From the NCBI RefSeq assembly GCF_030814015.1, contig NZ_JAUSUL010000002.1:1240001-1304000 (forward strand): a stretch of 64,000 nt of DNA, given 5' to 3'. The DNA comes from Amorphus orientalis. Its GTDB lineage: Bacteria; Pseudomonadota; Alphaproteobacteria; Rhizobiales; Amorphaceae. A program made the position numbers and the translations under genes. The notes beneath the pieces were generated by a model, which did no database searches, was not told the origin of the DNA, and was given only the letters and a program-made list of their open reading frames with translations. Positions 16,996-26,914 of this stretch are shown in pieces; the first letter of the stretch is position 1; every line of letters begins with the position of its first letter.

Positions 16996-18924
16996 ATGGC
17001 ACCCGCACCCCAGACCCAGCGACGCGTGACGGCGGATCGCGGCCAGCTCGGACGGGCGATCCTGGCGCTGTGGCCCTATATGTGGCCGTCCGATCGGCCG
17101 GACCTGAAACGTCGGGTCCTGATCGCGCTGACCGCGCTCGTCCTCGGCAAGGTGATCACGGTTCTGGTGCCCTACACCTACAAGTGGGCAACGGATGCGC
17201 TCACCGCCCCGCAGTCGGAAGGCGGCGCTGGAGCGCCGGGATTCGTCACCGTCCCGATCATGCTGGTTCTGGCCTACGGGATGGGCCGGATCCTGATGAT
17301 GACGTTCAACCAGCTCCGCGACGCGCTGTTCGCCCGGGTCGGGCAGAACGCGGTCCGCTGGATGGCGCGCAGGACGTTCGTCCACCTGCACAATCTTTCG
17401 CTCCGCTTCCACCTGAAGCGCCGGACCGGCGGCCTGTCGCGGATCATCGAGCGCGGCACCAAGGGCATCGAGACGATCGTCCGCTTCACGATCCTGAACT
17501 CGCTGCCCACCGTGCTGGAGTTCATCCTGGTCGCCGGCGTCGTCACCTACCAGTTCGACCTCTGGTACCTTCTGGTGATCGCGCTGACGGTCACCGCCTA
17601 CATCTCCTTCACGCTGCTCGCCTCGGACTGGCGCATCCGCATCCGGCGCGAGATGAACGATTCCGACACCGAGGCGAACTCGAAGGCGATCGACTCGCTC
17701 CTCAATTTCGAGACGGTGAAATATTTCAACAACGAGGAGATGGAGACGGCGCGCTTCGACCGCTCCATGGAGCGCTACGAGAGCGCTGCGATCCGTATCT
17801 GGACCTCGCTGGCGTGGCTCAATCTGGGCCAGACCGTCATCTTCGCAATCGGCATGACCACCTGCATGGTGATGTCCGCCCGCGCCGTCATGGCCGGAAC
17901 GCAGTCGATCGGCGACTTCGTCATGATCAACGCGCTTCTGATCCAGCTCTCCATCCCGCTGAACTTCATCGGGTTCGTCTATCGCGAGATCAAGCAGGCG
18001 CTCGCCGACATCGAGGCGATGTTCGGCGTCCTCGACGTGGAGCCGGAGGTGCGCGACGCGCCCGACGCCGGGCCGCTCGCGGTCAAGAACGGCGCCATCG
18101 CCTTCGACCGGGTCTTCTTCAACTACGACCCCGACCGAGAGATCCTGAAGGACATCTCCTTCGAGGTGCCGCCGGGCCGCACGGTCGCCCTGGTCGGACC
18201 GTCGGGTGCCGGCAAATCGACGATCTCGCGCCTGCTCTACCGCTTCTACGACGTCACCGACGGCCGCATCCTGATCGACGGACAGGACGTGCGCACCGTG
18301 ACTCAGGAATCCGTGCGCGCGGCGATCGGGATCGTTCCCCAGGACACGGTCCTGTTCAACGACACCATCGCCTACAACATCCGCTACGGCCGGACCGACG
18401 CGACCGATGCGGAGGTCCGGGAGGCCGCCGAGATGGCCCAGATCGGCGACTTCATCGCGAGCCTGCCCAAAGGCTACGACACCGAAGTCGGCGAGCGCGG
18501 CCTGAAGCTGTCCGGCGGCGAGAAGCAGCGCGTCGCCATCGCCCGGACGATCCTGAAGGGCCCCCCGATCCTGATCCTCGACGAGGCGACGTCCGCCCTC
18601 GACAGCCGCACCGAGCAGGAGATCCAGGCCGCCCTCGACCGGGTCTCGGAGAACCGGACGACCCTGGTCATCGCCCACCGCCTGTCGACCATCGTGCGCG
18701 CCGATGAAATTCTCGTGCTGGACGGCGGGCGGATCGTGGAGCGCGGCACCCACCTGGAGCTGATCGACCACGGCGGCCTCTATGCCCAGATGTGGAACCG
18801 TCAGCGCGAGGAAGGCGACTGGGAGGAACGGCCGCAGCCCGACGCGAACGGTATGGAACCGGACGGCGACGACGACGAATCCATCGAGCCGACGGCCGAG
18901 GAAGTCCTGGCCAGCAACCGGTAA
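16996..18924 (+). CDS. Atm1-type ABC exporter (fused permease-ATPase)
   Basis: A half-transporter of 642 residues from the ATG at 16996; an in-frame ATG at 16912 would add 28 unconserved residues. The order is six membrane spans then an ATPase. Blocks match the Novosphingobium Atm1 exporter: LKRRVLIALTALVLGKVIT, LSLRFHLKRRTGG, IERGTKGIETIVRF and VDSLLNFETVKYFN-like sequence. The ATPase has GPSGAGKST, LKLSGGEKQRVAIARTILKG and an ILDEATSALD Walker B. The family exports glutathione-linked sulfur compounds or metal-glutathione conjugates; that role is likely but inferred. It dimerises in the inner membrane. A short acidic tail follows the ATPase. Confidence 0.88.
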   Translation: MAPAPQTQRRVTADRGQLGRAILALWPYMWPSDRPDLKRRVLIALTALVLGKVITVLVPYTYKWATDALTAPQSEGGAGAPGFVTVPIMLVLAYGMGRILMMTFNQLRDALFARVGQNAVRWMARRTFVHLHNLSLRFHLKRRTGGLSRIIERGTKGIETIVRFTILNSLPTVLEFILVAGVVTYQFDLWYLLVIALTVTAYISFTLLASDWRIRIRREMNDSDTEANSKAIDSLLNFETVKYFNNEEMETARFDRSMERYESAAIRIWTSLAWLNLGQTVIFAIGMTTCMVMSARAVMAGTQSIGDFVMINALLIQLSIPLNFIGFVYREIKQALADIEAMFGVLDVEPEVRDAPDAGPLAVKNGAIAFDRVFFNYDPDREILKDISFEVPPGRTVALVGPSGAGKSTISRLLYRFYDVTDGRILIDGQDVRTVTQESVRAAIGIVPQDTVLFNDTIAYNIRYGRTDATDAEVREAAEMAQIGDFIASLPKGYDTEVGERGLKLSGGEKQRVAIARTILKGPPILILDEATSALDSRTEQEIQAALDRVSENRTTLVIAHRLSTIVRADEILVLDGGRIVERGTHLELIDHGGLYAQMWNRQREEGDWEERPQPDANGMEPDGDDDESIEPTAEEVLASNR

Positions 18925-19020
18925 GGCTGTCTCCTCCGCGGCTGCGGCAAACCGGATGGACTCGCGGGGCCGGCCGGGCCTTAATCTGCCGGGGCTGAGG
19001 ATCGTCGGAGGGGCTGCAGC

Positions 19021-19335
19021 ATGGGCTGGATCTATCTGGTTGTCGCGGGAATACTGGAAATCGGCTGGCCGGTCGGCCTGAAGATGGCGCAAACGCCGTC
19101 GACCCGATGGAGCGGGATCGCCATTGCCATCTTCTTCATGGCCCTCAGCGGCGCATTTCTGTGGCTCGCCCAGAAGACGATCCCGATGGGCACCGCCTAT
19201 GCCGTCTGGACGGGGATCGGCGCCGCCGGAACCTTCATGTTCGGCGTTCTGGTCTATGGCGACCCGACCACGGCGATGCGGTATGCCGGGATCTTCCTGA
19301 TCATCGCCGGCGTGGTCACGCTCAAGCTCGCCTGA
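19021..19335 (+). CDS. sugE: SMR-family transporter, SugE/Gdx type
   Basis: A 104-residue small multidrug resistance protein with four membrane segments. The critical Glu is in the first span (GILEIGWPVGLKMAQ), with Trp-Pro after it as in the SugE/Gdx subgroup rather than EmrE. PMGTAYAVWTGIGAAGT in the third span is conserved. Family members of this subgroup export guanidinium with proton antiport; others move quaternary amines. No guanidine riboswitch was recognised in the 96-base gap upstream, so control is unknown. Confidence 0.82.
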   Translation: MGWIYLVVAGILEIGWPVGLKMAQTPSTRWSGIAIAIFFMALSGAFLWLAQKTIPMGTAYAVWTGIGAAGTFMFGVLVYGDPTTAMRYAGIFLIIAGVVTLKLA

Positions 19336-19372
19336 CCGCCCCAACGGGCCGGTTCTTCCGTACGGGCACGCT

Positions 19373-20350
19373 TTACGGCACCAGGAAGGGGAACGGCTCC
19401 GCCGGTGACAGGCGGGCGGTGATGTCGCCGCCCTCGTCCGCGGGATCGTTGAGCCGCAGGGTGCGCGCCGAAGCGCCCGGCGAGAGGTCCAGCTTGTCGA
19501 CATCGACCCAGAGCACCGCCGGGTTGATGACGGAATCGAAATAGTAGCGCCGTGCGTCGTGTTCGATGACCGTGCGCCAGAGCGTCGAGGAGATGTTCGG
19601 CTTCTCGGGGTCGTTCATGCCCAGCGGCGTGCTGATCGCCCGCATCTGCGAGAACACCGCGGCGAGCGCGGCGCGCCGATCGGTGTATTTCGGGCTGGAC
19701 TTGAGATTGTAGCTGGCGCGCGCGAAGCGGTCGGCCGCGTTGATCGTGCCGGGCAGGAAGTGCTGGCCGCCGATCAGATCCCAATAGGCGTTGATGGCAA
19801 GCTGCTGATCGTAGGTCGGCGAATTGGTCATGACCCGATAGTCGCGCCCGTGATGGACCGTCAGGCGGCCACCGACGAACTCGAAGATCGCCGAGTCGCC
19901 GCTGGCATCCGAGAGCGCCAGATGAACGGTTGCCGGCTTTCCGTTCGGGGCATTGGCCGTGATCATGGTGATCGGATCGTCGGCCATCGCGCCGACCGCC
20001 TCGGCGACGGTCGCGAAGCTGTCGAGGGTGTACTGCAGCCAGGCCCCGACGGACATGGTCGGCTTGCCGCGATCGGACGCATCGCCGAAATCCGACTCCA
20101 CGAGATAGAGCAGGTTGCCCGCAAGACCTGCCTCGTTGATCCCGTCGGTCGTCGCAAGCCCGTAGACCGAGAGCACCACGGAGCCGTGCGCGGAGGTCCA
20201 TTCGACCGTCCCCGGACCCGTTCCTCCATCGCGCTTCATGCCGCGCGGAAACGCCCAGAGGTCCGTGGGCATTTCCACGTCGCTCCAGTCCATCGAACGG
20301 CCGGTGATGTAGCTGCCGCTGCCGGTCTCGTAGAGAATGCGGGTACACAT
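19373..20350 (-). CDS. Linear amide C-N hydrolase (choloylglycine hydrolase family)
   Basis: A 325-residue Ntn hydrolase. The protein starts MCTRILYE, so removing Met exposes Cys2 as the nucleophile. ITGRSMDWSD (residues about 15-24) and GINEAGLAGNLLYL fit the penicillin V acylase/bile salt hydrolase family. There is no signal peptide, so it is likely cytoplasmic. The natural substrate could be an N-acyl amide such as an acyl-homoserine lactone or a penicillin-like compound; this cannot be decided here. The gene stands alone on the minus strand after the sugE gene on the plus strand. Confidence 0.85.
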   Translation of the reverse strand: MCTRILYETGSGSYITGRSMDWSDVEMPTDLWAFPRGMKRDGGTGPGTVEWTSAHGSVVLSVYGLATTDGINEAGLAGNLLYLVESDFGDASDRGKPTMSVGAWLQYTLDSFATVAEAVGAMADDPITMITANAPNGKPATVHLALSDASGDSAIFEFVGGRLTVHHGRDYRVMTNSPTYDQQLAINAYWDLIGGQHFLPGTINAADRFARASYNLKSSPKYTDRRAALAAVFSQMRAISTPLGMNDPEKPNISSTLWRTVIEHDARRYYFDSVINPAVLWVDVDKLDLSPGASARTLRLNDPADEGGDITARLSPAEPFPFLVP

Positions 20351-20396
20351 GCGCTCGCCCCAATCCTGTCCCGTGTTGAACCGATCGGTTCCGGAT

Positions 20397-20684
20397 CTAG
20401 CCGCTTTCGACCGTGTGATCGAGCGGATTGGGCAGCGGAATGTCGTCGAGGGTCAGACCGGAGGTCATCGCGACATTGACGGCGTAGACCACCGCCGCGG
20501 CGATCACCGCGGTGATCAGCGCCTTCAGGATCAGCCGCGGCCGGGCCGGCGCGCTCGGAGCAGTGCCCGGGGCCATGTTGTCTCCATCGACATCGGCCTG
20601 GGCCCGATTGCCCCACGGCAGGATGGCGAAGAAGACCAGCCACCAGACGATGAAGTAGATGGCGACGAGACTCGTAACGGACAT
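20397..20684 (-). CDS. DUF1467-family small membrane protein
   Basis: A 95-residue protein with two membrane segments (about residues 4-22, FIVWWLVFFAILPWG, and 52-71, ALITAVIAAAVVYAVNVAM) and a Pro/Ala-rich linker. This is the DUF1467 pattern. The ATG at 20684 gives this compact protein; longer reading upstream would run through the 56-bp repeats. DUF1467 genes commonly follow mce downstream of complex I genes in Rhizobiales. Function unknown. Confidence 0.8.
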   Translation of the reverse strand: MSVTSLVAIYFIVWWLVFFAILPWGNRAQADVDGDNMAPGTAPSAPARPRLILKALITAVIAAAVVYAVNVAMTSGLTLDDIPLPNPLDHTVESG

Positions 20685-20794
20685 GTCGGATCGGTTGTCC
20701 TCAATTCGGATGCCATGCGGACGGTATCGCTGGCCAGCGATGCCTCCCCGCGCGGAGCGGCCGCACCTCAGCCGGCTTCGCCCCCTCTCCGCAC

Positions 20795-21002
20795 AAAGCC
20801 AGCGAAACCGGTGTCCACTTTCGCTGGCTTTGCCGCTCTTTCTTCGCAAAGCCGGACGCGAAACCGGTGCCCACTTTCGCTGGCTTTGCCGCTCTTTCTT
20901 CGCAAAGCCGGACGCGAAACCGGTGCCCACTTTCGCTGGCTTTGCAGCTCTTTTTTCGCAAAGCCGGACGCGAAACCGGTTCCCACTTTCGCTGGCTTTG
21001 CT
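20795..21002. repeat. 56-bp palindromic tandem repeat, about four copies
   Basis: Units start at 20795 (53 bases, slightly diverged), 20848 and 20904 (56 bases each, near-identical) and 20960 (partial, ending at the mce stop codon). Each unit contains AAAGCC-GGAC-GCGAAA and, after a central CCGGTGCCCAC, TTTCGC-T-GGCTTT, so each can fold as a hairpin. Similar GTTTCGCGTCCGG-type palindromes are common between genes of alphaproteobacteria. They may act on mRNA ends between mce and DUF1467. Confidence 0.85.
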
Positions 21003-21407
21003 CTAGGCCTCCTCCAGCTCCGTGAGGGTGCCGCAGAAATCCTTCGGATGAAGGAACAGGACCGGCTTGCCGTGGGCCCCGATCTTCGGCTCCCCGTCGC
21101 CGAGCACCCGCGCGCCGGCGGCCACCAGCGTATCGCGCGCCGCCCGGATGTCCGGCACCTCGTAGCAGATGTGGTGGATGCCCCCGACCGGGTTCTTGGC
21201 CAGATAGTTGGCGATGGGGGAGTCCTCGCCCAGCGGCTCGAGGAGTTCGATCTTGGTGTTGGGAAGCTCGACGAAGACCGTCGTCACCCCGTGATCGGGC
21301 TGCTCCACCGCCTCGGAGACGGCCGCCCCCAGTTGCTCACGATAGACCGCGGTCGCTGCCTGGATGTCCGGCACGGCGATCGCCACGTGGTTGAGACGCC
21401 CGATCAT
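21003..21407 (-). CDS. mce: Methylmalonyl-CoA epimerase
   Basis: A 134-residue vicinal-oxygen-chelate protein that interconverts (2R)- and (2S)-methylmalonyl-CoA in propionyl-CoA breakdown. Two paired beta-alpha modules are visible, with metal ligands in MIGRLNHVAIAVPD (His7), the GGIHHICYEVPD strand (about residues 75-86) and a late LTELEEA glutamate. The length is standard. It follows the ribonuclease J gene by 35 bases on the same strand. The stop codon abuts the last unit of the 56-bp repeat. Confidence 0.92.
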   Translation of the reverse strand: MIGRLNHVAIAVPDIQAATAVYREQLGAAVSEAVEQPDHGVTTVFVELPNTKIELLEPLGEDSPIANYLAKNPVGGIHHICYEVPDIRAARDTLVAAGARVLGDGEPKIGAHGKPVLFLHPKDFCGTLTELEEA

Positions 21408-21442
21408 GGTTCCCTCTCCCGTTTACGGCGTTGCGCTTCCAG

Positions 21443-23110
21443 TCATAGGGCCGTGACCTCCACCCGGCAAAGGGGCTTCTTGCCCCACCTGGCATTCATC
21501 AGGCTGCGCACCGCGCGGCGGGCTGCCTTGGCGACCAGCTCCCGATCCCGCCGGCGCGGGCGCGGAATGCCGTCGAGCGCCTCTTCCACCGCGTCCTGAA
21601 GCAGGACCGGGAACGGGTCCCCGTCCCTGTCGACCGACGGGATTCCGAACGCGGCCACCGCCGGATCGGTCGCCAGATTGCCCTTGCCGTCGAGCACGAT
21701 GTTGACGATCACGCAGCCCGCGAAGGACAGCTTGCGCCGCTCGTCCGCGCCCGACACGGCCGGAGCAAGGATCAGGTGGCCGTCCTTGTAGAGGATGTCC
21801 GTGTCGAGTTCGTCGACGACGGTGGCCGGACCGGGCGCCAGCCGGAACACGTCGCCGTTGCCGCCCTTCACCACTTCCGGAATGCCCTGGGCCTTGGCGA
21901 AACGGGCGTGCTGTTCCAGGTGGAACGGCTCTCCGTGGACCGGGATGAGAACCTCGGGACGGATCCAGCTGTACAGATCGGCCAGTTCGTCGCGGCGCGG
22001 ATGGCCGGAGACGTGCACCAGATCGTCCTGATCGGTGAGGATCTCAATCCCCTGCTCGGCAAGCTGGTTCACGATCGAAATGACCGAGGATTCGTTGCCG
22101 GGGATGGTGCGGGAGGAAAAGATCACCAGGTCGCCCTTGGAGAGCGCCACCCTGGGATGATCGTCGGCGGCGATCCGGGCCAGTGCCGCGCGCGATTCTC
22201 CCTGGCTGCCGGTCAGAAGCGCCACCACCTTGTCCCGCGGGAGATAGCCGTATGCCTCCTCGTCGAGGAAGTTCGGGGCGCCTTCGAGATAGCCCAGTTC
22301 CCGGGCGACATCGATCACCCGCTTCATCGCCCGGCCGATGACGACGACCTCGCGGCCCGCCGCCTGTGCCGCCATCGCCACGGCCTTCAGACGCGCGACG
22401 TTGGAAGCGAACGTCGTCACGGCCACCCGGTTCGGTGCAGCCTTGACGATCTCCGTCAGCCGCGCACCGACTTCCGCCTCGGACGGTGAGCGCCCGCTGC
22501 GGACAGCATTGGTGGAATCGCAGACGAGCGCCCGAACGCCCTCGTCGCCCACCGCCTTCAGCCGCTCAATATCGATGGGCCGGCCGAGGCCCGGCGTCAG
22601 ATCGATCTTCCAGTCGCCCGAATGCACGACGGTTCCGTGCCTTGTCCGGATGACCAGCGCGTTCGGCTCGGGGATCGAGTGGCTCATCGCGACGAATTCG
22701 ACGTCGAAAGGACCGAGCGACAGGCGTGCGCCCTGATCAACGGTCGTCACCGGCACGGTGTGACCGACCCGGTTCTCCAGCGCCTTCGCTTCCAGAAGGC
22801 CCGCCGTGAACGCGGTCGCGTAGACCGGCACCTGCAGCCGCGGCCACAAATCCAGCACCGCGCCGTAGTGATCTTCATGGGCGTGGGTGAGCACGATCCC
22901 GACCAGATTGTGCCGCTCTTCCTCGATGAAGCTGATGTCGGGATAGATCAGGTCCACGCCCGGCGTCGTCTCGTCGCCGAACGTGATCCCGAGGTCCACC
23001 ATCAACCACGAGCGGTCATGGGCCGGGCCGATCCCGTAGAGGCCAAGATTCATCCCGATCTCGCCCACTCCACCCAGCGGAAGAAAGACGAGTTCGTCCC
23101 GATCGGCCAT
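21443..23110 (-). CDS. rnj: Ribonuclease J
   Basis: A 555-residue metallo-beta-lactamase/beta-CASP nuclease that processes and decays RNA (5' exo- and endonuclease). The zinc motif reads LTHAHEDHYGAV (about residue 75 on), followed by the HSIPEP and VHSGDWKID blocks and the beta-CASP part with GSQGESRAALARIA; the HVSGHPRRDEL strand is near residue 365. The ATG at 23110 is preferred to an upstream TTG at 23116 because AGGAG lies seven bases before it. It starts two bases after the birA stop, so translation is probably coupled. Confidence 0.92.
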   Translation of the reverse strand: MADRDELVFLPLGGVGEIGMNLGLYGIGPAHDRSWLMVDLGITFGDETTPGVDLIYPDISFIEEERHNLVGIVLTHAHEDHYGAVLDLWPRLQVPVYATAFTAGLLEAKALENRVGHTVPVTTVDQGARLSLGPFDVEFVAMSHSIPEPNALVIRTRHGTVVHSGDWKIDLTPGLGRPIDIERLKAVGDEGVRALVCDSTNAVRSGRSPSEAEVGARLTEIVKAAPNRVAVTTFASNVARLKAVAMAAQAAGREVVVIGRAMKRVIDVARELGYLEGAPNFLDEEAYGYLPRDKVVALLTGSQGESRAALARIAADDHPRVALSKGDLVIFSSRTIPGNESSVISIVNQLAEQGIEILTDQDDLVHVSGHPRRDELADLYSWIRPEVLIPVHGEPFHLEQHARFAKAQGIPEVVKGGNGDVFRLAPGPATVVDELDTDILYKDGHLILAPAVSGADERRKLSFAGCVIVNIVLDGKGNLATDPAVAAFGIPSVDRDGDPFPVLLQDAVEEALDGIPRPRRRDRELVAKAARRAVRSLMNARWGKKPLCRVEVTAL

Positions 23111-23112
23111 AC

Positions 23113-23928
23113 TCAACTCCTGACTGTCGCAGCGGATCCGAAGTGAACCTCGCCCGCCGCGATCCGTTCCTGCCGGCCGTCATCCGTTCGCAGGACAAGC
23201 TGGCCATCCTCATCGACGGTCTCGAACACGCCGCGCACGACGTCGTCTCCCCGTGAAACCGCGATCTCCGATCCGATTCCGCTCGCCCGCCGAAGCCACG
23301 TCTCGCGCATGCGGGCAAACCCCGGGTTGGATGCCCACATCTCATAACGTTCGGTCCAGGCCTCGGCCAGCGCCTCGAACAGCCGGTCCGCAGTCACCGA
23401 GGCATCGATGTCCGCAAGGGCCGCAACCGGATAAGAAAGCCCATCGGGCGCGGTCGCGACATTCACGCCGATCCCGATCACGACTGCGGCTCCGCCCTCG
23501 CCCACCCGCGATTCGAGGAGTATCCCAGCGACCTTGGCGCCCCCGTAGAGAACGTCGTTGGGCCATTTCAAGCGAAAGGAATGCGCTCCCGCGTCCGTTT
23601 CTGCCGGCACGCCGGCCGTTGCCTGCCCGAAGAGCACCGAGAGCGCATCGGTCAGGGCAAGCCCGGCAACGAACCCCAGCGTCGCAGTGGTAACGGGCTC
23701 CGTCGGCACCGACAGGAGCAGCGATGCGGCCAGATTGCCTTCCGGCGTCGCCCAGCTGTTGCCGCGCCGTCCCTTTCCGGACGTCTGCCGGCTGGAAACA
23801 ACCCAGAGCGGGCCGCGATCCCCCGCCTGCAGCCGCTCCATTGCAACCGCATTGGTGGATCCCACCTCCGGGAAGCTGACGAGCCGGATGCCGGCGGATT
23901 CCGCCTTCGGGCCGAGGCGGAATCCCAT
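23113..23928 (-). CDS. birA: Biotin--[acetyl-CoA-carboxylase] ligase
   Basis: A 271-residue biotin protein ligase that activates biotin with ATP and attaches it to carboxylase carrier domains. The biotin/ATP loop SGKGRRGNSW is at about residues 50-59 and KWPNDVLYGGAKVAGILLE follows near 119. A C-terminal SH3-like region is present. The N-terminal DNA-binding domain of E. coli BirA is missing, so this is the monofunctional class without repressor activity. It begins three bases after the nuoN stop codon, the usual alphaproteobacterial arrangement. Confidence 0.92.
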   Translation of the reverse strand: MGFRLGPKAESAGIRLVSFPEVGSTNAVAMERLQAGDRGPLWVVSSRQTSGKGRRGNSWATPEGNLAASLLLSVPTEPVTTATLGFVAGLALTDALSVLFGQATAGVPAETDAGAHSFRLKWPNDVLYGGAKVAGILLESRVGEGGAAVVIGIGVNVATAPDGLSYPVAALADIDASVTADRLFEALAEAWTERYEMWASNPGFARMRETWLRRASGIGSEIAVSRGDDVVRGVFETVDEDGQLVLRTDDGRQERIAAGEVHFGSAATVRS

Positions 23929-23931
23929 CCG

Positions 23932-25365
23932 CTAGAAGAGGCTTCTGGCGGCAGCCGTCGCAACGGCCTCGAGGGGGGCTGCGACGAACACGAAGAACAG
24001 GATGAACACGCCGCTCAGTCCGAGAACCACGCGCAGTTCGCCCGGCATCGGCTCGAACGGCTCCGCCGGCTCGTCGAAATAGATCAGCTTGACGATCCGC
24101 AGATAGTAGAAGGCGCTCACCACCGAGGCGAGGACACCGATGATCGCCAGCGCATAGAGACCGCCCTCGATCGCCGCCAGGAAGACGTAGAACTTCCCGA
24201 AGAAGCCGGCGAGCGGCGGGATGCCTGCCAGCGAGAACATCAGCATGGACAGGATGAACGACATGACCGGCCGTGAACGCGCGAGCCCGGCCAGCTGATC
24301 GATGTCGTAGACCATGCCGTCCTTGCGCCGCATGGCGAGGATGCAGGCGAACACGCCGAGCGTCATGGCGACGTAGATCGTCATGTAGAGGATCACGCCC
24401 TGCACGCCCTGGGCCGTCCCCGGCGCGAGGCCGACGAGCGCATACCCCATATGGCCGATCGACGAATAGGCCATCAGGCGCTTGATGTTGCGCTGGCCGA
24501 TCGCGGCGAACGCGCCGAGCGCCATCGACAGGATCGAGATGAACACGATGATCTGCTGCCACTCGAACTGGGCCGGTCCGAACGCCTCGATAACGATACG
24601 GATCAGGAGCGCCATCGCCGCCACCTTGGGGGCGGCCGCGAAGAAGGCGGTCACCGGGGTCGGCGCGCCCTCATAGACGTCGGGCGTCCACATGTGGAAC
24701 GGCACGGCGGAGATCTTGAAGGCCAACCCGGTCAGCACGAACACGATGCCGAAGATCATGCCCAGGCTGGCGCCATCGGTGTCGAGCACCGTCGCGATGC
24801 CGTCGAACGAGATCGTGCCGGAGAAGCCGTAGGTCAGCGAGATGCCGTAGAGCAGCATGCCCGACGAGAGCGCGCCCAGCACGAAGTATTTCAGGCCCGC
24901 CTCGGTGGAGCGCACCGAATCCCGGTTGATGGAGGCGACGACGTAGAGCGCGAGCGACTGCAGCTCCAGACCCAGATAGAGGGCGAGCATGTCGCCGGCC
25001 GAGATCATGATCATCATGCCGAGCGTCGCGAGAACCACCAGCACCGGATACTCGAACCGCTCGAACTTGGCCGCCCGGGCGTAGGCGGTCGTCATGACGA
25101 TGGCGAACCCGGATCCGATCAGCGCCAGGATCTTCATGAACCGCGCGAACGGGTCGAGCACGAACGCATTGCCGAATTCCGTGGTCGGCGGACCGGAGAG
25201 GAACAGCAGCGCCAACGCGGCGAGCACGATCAGGCCCACGGCGCCGAGCGTCACGGTGTTGACGGTCCGGTCTCCGCCGAACGCGCCCACCATGAGCAAC
25301 ACGAGCGCGCCGACCGCGAGGATCAGCTCGGGAAGAAGCGGCATGAGGTCGGGCAAATTCGTCAT
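23932..25365 (-). CDS. nuoN: NADH-quinone oxidoreductase subunit N
   Basis: A 477-residue antiporter-like subunit of the complex I membrane arm with about 14 spans. Typical blocks are [16 protein letters not shown] with the charged [16 protein letters not shown] region, and a conserved lysine segment near [15 protein letters not shown]-like sequence (here [17 protein letters not shown]). It couples quinone reduction to proton pumping. It is the last nuo gene, 37 bases after nuoM, and leads into birA. Confidence 0.95.
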   Translation of the reverse strand: MTNLPDLMPLLPELILAVGALVLLMVGAFGGDRTVNTVTLGAVGLIVLAALALLFLSGPPTTEFGNAFVLDPFARFMKILALIGSGFAIVMTTAYARAAKFERFEYPVLVVLATLGMMIMISAGDMLALYLGLELQSLALYVVASINRDSVRSTEAGLKYFVLGALSSGMLLYGISLTYGFSGTISFDGIATVLDTDGASLGMIFGIVFVLTGLAFKISAVPFHMWTPDVYEGAPTPVTAFFAAAPKVAAMALLIRIVIEAFGPAQFEWQQIIVFISILSMALGAFAAIGQRNIKRLMAYSSIGHMGYALVGLAPGTAQGVQGVILYMTIYVAMTLGVFACILAMRRKDGMVYDIDQLAGLARSRPVMSFILSMLMFSLAGIPPLAGFFGKFYVFLAAIEGGLYALAIIGVLASVVSAFYYLRIVKLIYFDEPAEPFEPMPGELRVVLGLSGVFILFFVFVAAPLEAVATAAARSLF

Positions 25366-25402
25366 CCCTTAAGCCTCGCGCAGGGGGAAAGGAGCACCGG
25401 GG

Positions 25403-26914
25403 TCAATGCTGGACCCCCGCTGTCTGATGGGCGATCTCCAGCGCCGAGTTGTACTGCTGGATCATGCTGTCGACCGAGGCGGCCGTGATGTCGAGCACCG
25501 GCCCGGGCCACACGCCGAACAGGATCGTCAGTACGATCAGCGGCACCAGCACGAACTTCTCACGCAGGTTGAGATCCGGCAGCGCCTTCAGGCTCTCCTT
25601 CTCGAGCGGTCCGAAGATTACGCGCCGATAGAGCCAGAGCGCGTAGGCCGCAGAGAGGATGATGCCGGTCGCAGCCAGGAACGCGACCAGGGTGTTCACC
25701 TGGAAGGCGCCGACCATGGTCAGGAACTCGCCGACGAAGCCGCTGGTGCCCGGAAGTCCGACGTTCGCCATGGTGAAGACCATGAAGGCGAAGGCATACC
25801 ACGGCATCCGGTTGGCAAGGCCTCCATAGGACGCGATCGCCAGCGAATGGGTCCGGTCGTAGATCACGCCCACGCAGAGGAACAGCGCCGCCGACACGAT
25901 GCCGTGGGACAGCATGAGGAAGATCGCGCCCTGGATGCCCTGGGTGGTCGCCGTGAACATGCCCATGGTCACGAAGCCCATGTGGGCCACCGACGAGTAG
26001 GCGATCAGCTTCTTCACGTTGTCCTGCATCAGCGCCACGAGAGAGGCGTAGATGATGGCGATGACCGACAGGCCGAAGATGAACGGCGCGAAGAAGTCGG
26101 CCGCGACCGGGAACATCGGCAGCGAATAGCGCAGGACGCCGAAGCCACCCATCTTCAGAAGGATGCCCGCCAGCACGCTCGACGCCGCGGTGGGAGCCTC
26201 CACGTGCGCGTCGGGAAGCCAGGTATGGACCGGCCACATCGGCATCTTCACCGCGAACGAGGCGAAGAAGCCGAGGAACAGCCAGTACTCCATGTGGGTG
26301 GGGAAATCGTGCTGGACGAGTTCCGGCACGCTCGTGGTGCCCGTCTCCCAGTAGATCGCCATGATCGACAGGAGCATGAACAGCGAGCCGAGCAGAGTGT
26401 AGAGGAAGAACTTGAAGCTCGCGTAGACGCGCCGGTCGTGTCCCCAGATGCCGATGATCAGGAACATCGGGATCAGGCCGCCCTCGAAGAAGACGTAGAA
26501 GACGACGATGTCGAGCGCGGTGAACACGCCGATCATCAGGGTCTCCAGCACGAGGAAGGCGATCATGTACTCCTTCACGCGCACGTCGATCGCCCGCCAG
26601 GAGGCGAGGATGCAGAACGGCATGAGCAGCGTCGTCAGGATGACGAACGTGATGGAGATGCCGTCGATGCCCACGTGATAGGTGAACGGCCCGCCGATCC
26701 ACTCGTAGCGCTCCACCAGCTGGAAGCCCGGATTGCTCGGGTCGAACTGGAGGATGATCAGCAGCGACACCAGGAAGGTGAACACCGTCGTGATCATCGC
26801 GACACGGCGGATATTGGTCAGCGCGGCCTCGTCCGTCCCGCGGACGAGGAGAATGAACAGAACGCCGACAAGCGGAAGAAAAGTGACGATCGTAATCAGC
26901 GGCCAATCGCTCAT
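25403..26914 (-). CDS. nuoM: NADH-quinone oxidoreductase subunit M
   Basis: A 503-residue antiporter-like membrane subunit of complex I. The ATG at 26914 gives [15 protein letters not shown] and overlaps the nuoL stop by one base (TGATG); a longer start would run into nuoL. Conserved features include [20 protein letters not shown] and [16 protein letters not shown], with the lysine and histidine residues of the proton path. Confidence 0.95.
   Translation of the reverse strand: MSDWPLITIVTFLPLVGVLFILLVRGTDEAALTNIRRVAMITTVFTFLVSLLIILQFDPSNPGFQLVERYEWIGGPFTYHVGIDGISITFVILTTLLMPFCILASWRAIDVRVKEYMIAFLVLETLMIGVFTALDIVVFYVFFEGGLIPMFLIIGIWGHDRRVYASFKFFLYTLLGSLFMLLSIMAIYWETGTTSVPELVQHDFPTHMEYWLFLGFFASFAVKMPMWPVHTWLPDAHVEAPTAASSVLAGILLKMGGFGVLRYSLPMFPVAADFFAPFIFGLSVIAIIYASLVALMQDNVKKLIAYSSVAHMGFVTMGMFTATTQGIQGAIFLMLSHGIVSAALFLCVGVIYDRTHSLAIASYGGLANRMPWYAFAFMVFTMANVGLPGTSGFVGEFLTMVGAFQVNTLVAFLAATGIILSAAYALWLYRRVIFGPLEKESLKALPDLNLREKFVLVPLIVLTILFGVWPGPVLDITAASVDSMIQQYNSALEIAHQTAGVQH

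Noticed and set aside
16828-19503. An 891-codon minus-strand open frame opposite the Atm1 exporter
   Set aside because: Same antisense artefact; the exporter is clear on the plus strand.
19336-20350. Guanidine riboswitch or regulator linked to the sugE gene
   Set aside because: The 96-base gap before sugE shows no recognisable riboswitch core, and the downstream gene is an unrelated hydrolase on the other strand.
20397-20930. A longer DUF1467 protein starting at 20930
   Set aside because: The extra residues are translated 56-bp repeat; the protein from 20684 alone matches the family.
20795-21002. CRISPR array
   Set aside because: The repeats are directly adjacent 56-bp units without unique spacers, and no cas gene is near.
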